64,000 nucleotides of DNA from Mangifera indica (lineage: Eukaryota; Streptophyta; Magnoliopsida; Sapindales; Anacardiaceae), in NCBI RefSeq assembly GCF_011075055.1, contig NW_025401145.1, forward strand, positions 1 through 64,000, in the 5' to 3' direction. The position numbers were made by a program, and so were the translations under genes. This document shows, in pieces, positions 56,702-64,000 of the stretch. Positions within the stretch are counted from its first letter, which is position 1. Each line of letters begins with the position of its first letter. Under the pieces are notes generated by a model. That model was not told where the DNA came from, did no database searches, and saw only the letters and a program-made list of their open reading frames with translations.

Positions 56702-57950
56702 TCCTGCATATGACTCAAAAAAAGCACTAAATTAACTCGACTGAGAAACATAGTTAATACAATCCATGGAACCATAAGAGTAATTCTTTGCTTTGCAAAC
56801 TTGATGCAGCTTCAAATATAAGAAAATATTATGAAGCTGGAAAAAAATCTTCTAACTGGTCAAAAGTAGTCCTTGGAATTACTCAGAAGAAAATACTTAT
56901 AATGTACTTAGAAAAAGAACCAGAGAGAGATGTGTTACTCATTTTGATGGAGAGATTCAAGATAACAAATTGCTTAACCAAAAATTTGTTTCTGAAAGTT
57001 AAACAACGAACAGAGAGGCGCAAATACGAACTGAACTTTTACTAATTCCCATGATGATCCCCAGATCTTAAAGCAGATCTTCTAAAATGGAACTTATAAT
57101 CAAGAATGAGAATGAATTCTACATTCCATAAGGATTGAACTCGGGAGTCATGAGCAATGCAATAAAGCAGAAGCTCACAGAGAAAATCAAGCAGCAAATT
57201 CACTATGAGAAACACAATGGCTATTAGCAAAATCACAATTTAGCCCAATTCCAGAACCCCATTCAAGATTTTCAGATAAGGAATGGAAAAAATTTAGCTA
57301 AAAACTAGAAATAGACACAAAAAACACCCAACAAAAGAAACAATTAAACTAACACCATGAAACCCTTGTTAACAACACAATGCATAAGACAAATTGCCCA
57401 AATCATAATTCAGAATAAGAAGAAAAAAAAACCACTAAACAATCATCAAACAGAAACATCACAAGATGAACCAGACCCTAACAACAGCCGTTAACAACAA
57501 ACGATCAACCCAAAAGAAATAAAATTTCACCTCATAACTATATCCTCCACCACCCCTTTTATCAAAGCTCCCTCCCGAATTCACCAAATCATCCTCCATG
57601 ACAAATCATCATGGTCATCATCATCATGACCATGAGTCAAAACACCTGAAAAAGCCATAGAAGAAGCTTAGATCGTCATACCAATCATAATCACCAAACA
57701 AAAGAACAAAAGCAAACTAAGATCTACTGGCCCAGTACCTGATAACAAGATAGAGAGATCCCACATACCCAGATGATAAAAATGGGATCTTTCTTCTCAA
57801 AAAAAAAACAAAAAAGCGCCGAAAAATAAAAGGAGAGAGAACTGAACCCCCCTCAACAACAACTGATACAATGAGTTGAATGACTTGAATTTTGTCAACT
57901 TGTAGTCTCTCTCTATTATATTCTATATACTTTGCTTCACCTTTGGCTCA
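56702..57950 (-). promoter_or_regulatory. Spliced, ATG-rich 5' leader of the DUF863 gene
   Basis: On the minus strand an acceptor ATATGCAG lies two bases before the DUF863 ATG. A donor GAG|GTGAAA at 57531/57530 would close an upstream exon, and a further intron between about 57742 (donor CAG|GTACTG) and 57650 (acceptor TTTTCAG) is likely. The leader exon 57650-57531 is dense in ATGs. One opens a 14-codon frame (57633-57589). Another at 57599 opens a frame that, spliced to the coding exon, ends at 56650 after 40 codons and overlaps the main start out of frame. Exon limits are inferred. Confidence 0.45.
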
Positions 57951-59228
57951 AGTTCGATGATTTCTTTAACCAAATAAATATCGGATTTAATTAATAAAGG
58001 GGTTGATTGAGGATGTGAAAGATATGGGCAATTTTTTCACATTTTCTAGATTCTCTCTACCTTCCATGCTTTTTGGGTACACATATTTTAAGTACTTTAG
58101 AAATATGCAGACGCCTGGGTGTACTCAGACAACAACCAAACAATTTCCAAAAGTATCTGACCCGTCTTCAATGGGATCTTACTAAGATTACTTTACCCAC
58201 GCGCATCAACAGCATTTACATTATCTTCTCTCCCAACGTCACAGACAAGTATACTTCAACGTAAAACGTAATCTAATGCCACCGTTTCTGTTTTTGCCCT
58301 TTTGACTTCACCTTAACTCCATTGATCCTCGTCTTCTGTCATTGCCATGTATTTACAAAATAGTTCTCTTATCAGTCAATGTATCTCAGTTCAATCAATC
58401 TTGAAACTGTAATCTTATTATACTTATTTTTGTATTTTTTTCCCAACTTTAAGTACTTCAATATTGAAGTACCAAAGCTTGGTTTGTTTTTCTTCTGTTT
58501 TAAATGTAGCTCAGGCAAGGTGATTATTTAGGTATTTTTAATTAAAAAAATTTACAAATTTGGTTTTTTCAATATAAAAATTTGAGAGTTTAATTCTTTT
58601 AATTAAAAAAAAGTTTAATTTCTTCATTTAAAAAATAATATTTTAATACCTTATTATCCCTTTAATTTTTTATAATTAATAATTTTAATAAAGATAAATT
58701 CAAATTGACATCAACTTGATTTAGTATGTCTAGTTTAAATTTGTTTAAACTTAAATACAATATCATTCAAAGATTATAGATAAGATGAATAATAACATAG
58801 ATTCAAACCAATTCGAACTTAAACAAAAATCAATTCGAATTTGATATCAATCATTTTCCATTATTATGATCTAATTAAATTACAATAATATTGATCATTA
58901 TTAGTAAGTATTATTTACTATTATTATAAATAGATAGTAAAAAATACTATTTACATATTTTTATAACAAATTTATACTTATAATCTTATTAAACGTAACA
59001 ATAATCTCAATAAAAATAATTATATACTGATTAGAGGAGAATTAAATAGAAACAAATTTTAATAATAATTAATTTAAATTCAATACAAATTTAAGATAAT
59101 TACTTTGAAATTGAGTTTGATCATTTAAATAATTAAAAAATAATAATCATTAAAAAAAGAAAAGAAGAATTTTGAATAGAAAAAGAATAAAATGTAATGA
59201 AAAGATTTTAAAAAATAACTAATATGTA
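57951..59228. other. Upstream spacer of the DUF863 gene
   Basis: Promoter side of the DUF863 gene, then AT-rich DNA. No gene, RNA gene or clear element is recognised. Confidence 0.45.
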
Positions 59229-60575
59229 GAAAATTTTAGTCGGCATTAATGGTTGAATGGCATTGGTGGGAAACATGAAACGCGCGTGGAGGATATTAGA
59301 AAAATTGAAATTAGATAAACTATCTTAAGCTCATTATATATATTTTTTTGCTAACCGACTATCTCCCACCTAGGTTTGTTGCAAACTTACTGTTTCACTA
59401 TATATCTATTAAAAATTTAAATATTTATCTATTTGTTAAATTTTATTATTATTATTATCAAAGATAAAATTATCATTTAAAAATTTTATTTAAAAAAATC
59501 ATTTTTCTATCTTAGTTTTAAAAACTAATAATTTTTCTTTTAACTTCAAATTTCTCAAGTTTAAAAATTGATTTTTTCTCCCAAATCTAAGGGTTGTATA
59601 ATCTTTATATTTTTTCTATTTAGTTGCCCCCTAGCCATGTAAAAAAGTTGAGTTTCACCCCTACTTCACCTTAAGTTTCCAGATTGTCGTCAACAACTTT
59701 CTCCTTCCATCTCCAACATATCCACAATCCAACACAAGCCATTAACATTTATCTCCCTATCATATATTGTCATTCAACACAAAAGTCAATCAAGATCGAG
59801 CGAGAATCCACCATATCTCGATCGATCTCGTTCGACTTTTGCATTAGATGGTAGAGATATGAGAGAGAGATGGATGTCAATAGTAATCTAGTACTTAAAG
59901 GTGAAGTGGATTAAAACTAAATTTTTAGAAAGTTGAAGGGCTGATTGTCAAATGAAAAATTATGAAAGTTATACAAACCCTATATTTGAAGGAAAAAATT
60001 TATTTTAACATCTATAAAATTTAATATTAGAGAAAAAATTATTAGTTTTTAAAACTAAAATGAGAAAAAGATTTTTTTAAAAATAAAATCTTTAAGTGAT
60101 AATTTACTTTTAATAATAATATTAAAATTTAATAAGTAGGTAAATATTTAAATTTTTGATAGCCTATGGGTTGAAAATAGTGTGCACCAAACCTTGGGTG
60201 GGACAAAGTCATTTGGCGAAAAAATATATATAATAGGCCAAATGACTATTTCCCACCCAAGGTTTGATGTTTTCTCAAATACCCATCCTTTAACTATGAA
60301 AACATCAAACATGCATCTATGAGCAGTTAAAATTTTCAGGCGTTAGAGTATTTGAGAAAATTTTAACTGCTCATAGGTGGGTGTTTGATGTTTCTATAGT
60401 TAAAGGATGGGTATTTGAGAAAACATCAAACCTTGGGTGGAAAATAGTCGTTTGGCCTATATAATAACCTTAAGATAGCTCATCTAGTTTCAATTGTCTA
60501 ACATCCTCCACGCGCCTTTGGATCTGTGTTTCACATTTCCCACCAATGCCATTCAACTGTAATGCCAACTAAAAT
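59229..60575. mobile_element. Nested inverted-repeat elements (copy C inside outer arms)
   Basis: Outer arms: AAAATTTTAGTCGGCATTAA at 59229 onward pairs with the complement ending near 60575. The pairing continues through shared blocks GTTGAATGGCATTGGTGGGAA, GCGCGTGGAGGAT and CTATCTTAAG. Inside lies copy C of the fold-back MULE family (about 59349-60218), whose long arms carry the same succession of blocks as copies A and B. It ends with TGCTAACCGACTATCTCCC on the left and TTTGGCG on the right. The inverted symmetry runs on from C into the outer arms. I could not find a target duplication for C itself. A further element (copy D) sits in the right arm. Confidence 0.65.
60227..60466. mobile_element. 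Young fold-back MULE MITE (copy D), nested
   Basis: The element at 60236-60457 (222 bp) begins GGCCAAATGACTATTTCCCA and ends GTCGTTTGGCC. It is flanked by exact TATATAATA duplications (60227-60235 and 60458-60466). Almost the whole element is a near-perfect palindrome: CTATGAGCAGTTAAAATTTTC near 60318-60338 pairs exactly with its complement after a loop of about 18 bases. Exact 9-bp duplication and matching arms point to a recent insertion compared with copies A to C. Non-coding; a transcript would form a long double-stranded stem. Confidence 0.85.
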
Positions 60576-62449
60576 TTTGGATCAAATGATTATTTTTAAT
60601 ATTATAAATAAAATAATAATTTTATCTTTAAAATTAATATTATATGATATATTATTGTATTAACTTTAAGTATATTAATAATTTAACTAAAATTTAAGAT
60701 TTAAACCTAAAAAAAAAAAAACCAATAACTCTTACCCAATCAATCTAGCGAACTAACTCAATTAAATCAAAAAATTCTCTTATCTCTAACCTTTAATGGA
60801 AACCTCAAATCATAGTTTTTGAGACTTTGTCAAATTAGTAAAAGTAGAAAAGCAATCAGCAAGTAAGGTAGCAAAAAGTGAAAAGAAAAATTTGGAATCA
60901 AATTCTCTTTCTGTTGAAGCTAGTAATTAAGATCTCCTAAATAACTCTCTTTTTTTTTGGTTGAGGGGGGAGAAGGGGGGGCCAATAAACTCTTGTAACT
61001 TCAACAGAAATTGGAAAGATTTGAATGTAAATAAATATAATATAATGGGAAAAAGTTGCTTTTTCAAAAGCCTGTCAATATGGAACAACAATGAATGGCC
61101 CTAAAACCTAAAGCATTTCAAAGAACCCAATAAAAGAGGTACAAAAAATGCCACCAACATCATTACAATTTAAAAAGAAAACATTAAATCTCAAAGACAT
61201 CTTCAATCACACAACTAGTTTTCTTGTATCATTTCTCAATTTTAATCTCTATTTTTATCTTATTAAAACTAAAAAAAAATATTTCATATCATATTTTAAA
61301 ATTCGGATCGAATCGATCAATTGAAGAAAAAATTGATGCCAGACTTGGCATGAATTATCATTAAATTTGATTTAATAATTACATCAAATTAATTCAAAGT
61401 TGAATCAAGTTAATAGTTTTAAATTATAGCTTAATCGTCGATCAAACCATTATAACAATATTATAGTTATATCACATGACTTAAGCTCATTTAAAAATGT
61501 TAAGTGTATCAAACTAATGTCATATAGCTAAAACCCATTTAAAAATTTTGGATATCCCAATAATGACGGAAATTATAAAGTTTTCTAGAACGGTATCATG
61601 TGCTTGTTTGGTTAAATTTCACATTCTATCTTATCAATTTTCTTTGAATACTAGCCAAACATATGTTTGTAATATATGTGTATAGATGGAGACAAATTGT
61701 TTGAGCTAGGGTACAATAATAGAAATAGCTTGATTCAGGTTAGGGTTTGGTGGGCAATGAAGAATCTCAACTATTTCAATTATATTTGTAATAAATTATG
61801 TGGGAACCCAAATTGCGATTGTGTTTTATTATTATTATGAAATATTATTTTCATCACCGATATAATCCAAATGTGTGAAGCCTAGGACTATCAATCCAGC
61901 CTAATTTAATACTTATTTTTTTGGTGTATATGGTTTTATTGATGTAATGTTACATATCTATGAATAAGCAAATGCAAAGAAAGGCTTTGGATAATGTTAC
62001 TTATAAACAAGATTTGAGTGATTATTGTGTTAATTATTTAAAGTGTGATCATGTTTTGATTCAATTTAACATATATTTTACTATAATTGTGTTAGATTGA
62101 CTAACATAATGAAGCATGTCACAAGTTAAAGGGTTAGCCTAACCTTTATGTAAGGGCATCATGCTTTATGCTTTGTTACTCGAAGGCATCTCATGAAAAA
62201 TTAGACAAGTGTAAGGAGAATTTAAGGTGATATGAACATTTGACTTCTAGCCTATTATAAGTAAAATTGATTTAAAATCAAGTTTGGGTTTCAATTAGTC
62301 AATTTCGATCAAAGTTTTTTTTATTTAAACTGATCTCTGTAAATTCAATATTATTTGCCCTGTATTCTAGTTGAATTCAGCCCTAAATCTTACCAAAATC
62401 ACAGTTTCACCCTAGGGCTTGATTTTGAAGCTTTGCATATGAAGGATTC
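60576..62449. other. Intergenic DNA left of the copia relic
   Basis: AT-rich, no gene seen. A T-run followed by G6 and G7 runs lies at about 60950-60982. Part of 61.3-62.4 kb may belong to the left side of the retroelement, but I could not define a long terminal repeat or primer-binding site. Confidence 0.4.
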
Positions 62450-62474
62450 CGAGTCAATTTCAAATTATTGTTAA

Positions 62475-64000
62475 GGTTTAAGGTCATCGTCAGTTAAATA
62501 AAAAGGTATGAAGATCAAACTGAAGATGTTTGTGCAGTAGAAAAGATTCTTCATTCCTTGACTCCAAAGTTTAATTATATGGTTTGTGTTATTAAGGAGT
62601 CCAAAGATTTAGACTCCTTGTCACTTGAACAATTAAAAGGCACTTTACAAGCCCATAAAGACAGGATTAAAAAGAGGGAAGATGAACCATTGGAGTAAGT
62701 TCTAAAAGAAATTTTTTTTTTGAAAGATGATAATGGTGAGACTAACCAAAAAGGACGAAGACGGGGACGAAGACGAGGACAAGGATGAGGACGTGGTCGA
62801 GGAGGATAAGATAGAGGTGATTATAACAACTTTACTAATAATAAAGGAAGCCATCAATCGCATAGAGGTCGAGGAAGAGCAAGAGGAAAAGGGAGAGGTA
62901 ACAATTCTTGACCAAATAAAAAGAGGTATGATAAGTCTAAAGTTAAGTGTTAAAACTGTTATAATTTTGGTCATTATTCTTGGGAATGTTATTTTGGAAC
63001 GACTCGTATTAAGGAACAAGTGAATGTTGTTAATGATAATCAAGAAGTTGAGGAGCCCGTTTTGTTGCTAACACTCAAAGATGACAAGGGAAAAGAAGAA
63101 AATTCATAGTTCTTAGATAATGGAGTAAGCAATCACATGTGTGGGGACAAAGAAGAATTTGTGATGCTTGATGATAAAGTGCAAGACAATGTTTCCTTTG
63201 GAGATTCTTCACGAATTCAAATTTGTAGAAAATGTACTATTTTCATTTCCTCAAGATATGAAAGTCATATGCTTATTACTGGCGTATACTATATCCTTAA
63301 ATTAAAAACCAATAGTTTGAGTTTAAGACAACTTATTGAAAAAAGGTATAAAATTCACGTGAAAGATTATTGTCTTTGGCTCAAAGATCAAAATGATAAA
63401 TTGATTGCTAAGGTGTTTATGTCCAAAAATAGAATGTTTATGTTGAATCTCCATACAATAAAAATAAAATGCTTGAAGGTAGATTTGAGAGATTAAGCAT
63501 GGCATTGACATATGAAATTGAAGAAATTTTGTAGTATGATGAAAATAATTTCTTTTGTCTTCTTATAGATAGTGAACCATTAAAGTATAAGGAAGTGGTG
63601 AAAAACAACAAGGGGAGGCAAGCTATGGAGGAAGAAATCAAAACGATTGAGAAAAATAACACTTGGGAATTGTCAACACTCCCTGAGGGTCATAAAGCTA
63701 TTGGAGTCAAATGGGTTTATAAAGCAAAGAAGAATGTAAAAGGAGATGTGGAAAGATATAGAACAAGGCTTGTTGCTAAGGAATATAAGCAAAAGTATGT
63801 TGTAGACTGTGAAGAAGTTTTTGCATCTGTTGCTTGTATGGAGACGATTGGATTGTTAATTTCTTTGGCAACTCAAGTGAAGTGGAAAATCTGTCAACTC
63901 GATGATAAGTCAACTTTTTTAAATGGCTATCTTGAAGAGGAGGTCTATATTGAGCAACCAATGGTTTTCTAGTTAAAGGCCATGAAGATAAAGTTTTGAA
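62475..64000 (+). pseudogene. Degenerate Ty1/copia retrotransposon, truncated by the window end
   Basis: Pieces of a copia polyprotein in order. A gag segment (62535-62697, with VEKILHSLTPKFNY and ESKDLDSLSLEQLKGTLQAH) ends in an in-frame stop. An RG-rich, zinc-knuckle-like segment follows in shifted frames (about 62745-63000). Protease-like DNGVSNHMCG is near 63115-63145. A GAG-pre-integrase segment with NRMFMLNLHTIK is near 63430. The start of the reverse transcriptase (63590-63970) has NNTWELSTLPEGHKAIGVKW and FLNGYLEEEVY, then a stop at 63970-63972. The integrase core that should lie between 63.48 and 63.57 kb is missing, probably through a deletion of about 1 kb. The Val of the RT DVKSAFLNG motif has become Asp. 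Non-functional. Confidence 0.85.

Noticed and set aside
62702..63043. 113-codon Ser/Ile-rich minus-strand frame
   Set aside because: It is antisense to the RG-rich gag region of the copia relic; low-complexity sequence keeps it open.

Overview
This is nuclear DNA from a flowering plant, most likely a rosid eudicot. The genes are rich in GT-AG introns, the intergenic DNA is very AT-rich, there are many small transposon relics, and every recognisable protein is a plant family member. Six genes read in the same relative order and orientation as I recall them on Arabidopsis chromosome 5 (At5g15400 to At5g15470), in reverse. A UGT708-type C-glucosyltransferase-like gene would suit Sapindales or Fabales, but I cannot name the species.

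Layout from left to right. 1.9-6.8 kb (+): galacturonosyltransferase of the GAUT13/14 type. 8.2-9.2 kb: a fold-back Mutator-like element. 9.65-10.03 kb: a Tourist-like MITE. 10.4-13.4 kb (+): membrane-anchored ubiquitin-fold protein, with hairpin elements in both coding introns. 14.1-15.9 kb: a degenerate, possibly hAT-like relic. 17-19.1 kb (-): EID1-like F-box protein. 19.6-20.0 kb: a second copy of the MITE, inverted. 20.8-23.9 kb (-): plant calmodulin-binding protein with a frameshift before its calmodulin-binding domain. 26-27.9 kb (-): membrane RING protein. 28-36.7 kb: gene desert containing another fold-back MULE. 36.8-40.3 kb (+): CNGC2/DND1 calcium-permeable channel. 42.3-48.1 kb (+): ubiquitin elongation factor E4 (PUB1/MUSE3). 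49.9-51.3 kb (+): intronless UGT708-like glycosyltransferase. 52.8-57.9 kb (-): DUF863 protein. 59.2-60.6 kb: nested inverted-repeat elements. 62.5-64 kb (+): broken Ty1/copia element running off the window.

Functional themes. Four genes belong to ubiquitin pathways: an E2 membrane anchor, an F-box subunit, a RING ligase and an E4 U-box ligase. CNGC2/DND1 and PUB1/MUSE3 are immediate neighbours, and in Arabidopsis both restrain immunity. Three genes (GAUT, CNGC2, DUF863) have upstream ATGs opening frames that overlap the main start codon out of frame, which suggests translational control.

I see no new multi-gene system. The most unusual signals are the fold-back MULE family with 9-bp target duplications, a dimeric hairpin in the MUB intron, the frameshift and 84-bp coding repeats of the calmodulin-binding gene, and amino-acid changes in the CNGC2 filter and the UGT signature box. 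Exon limits come from reading splice sites and protein-family continuity; there is no transcript evidence.
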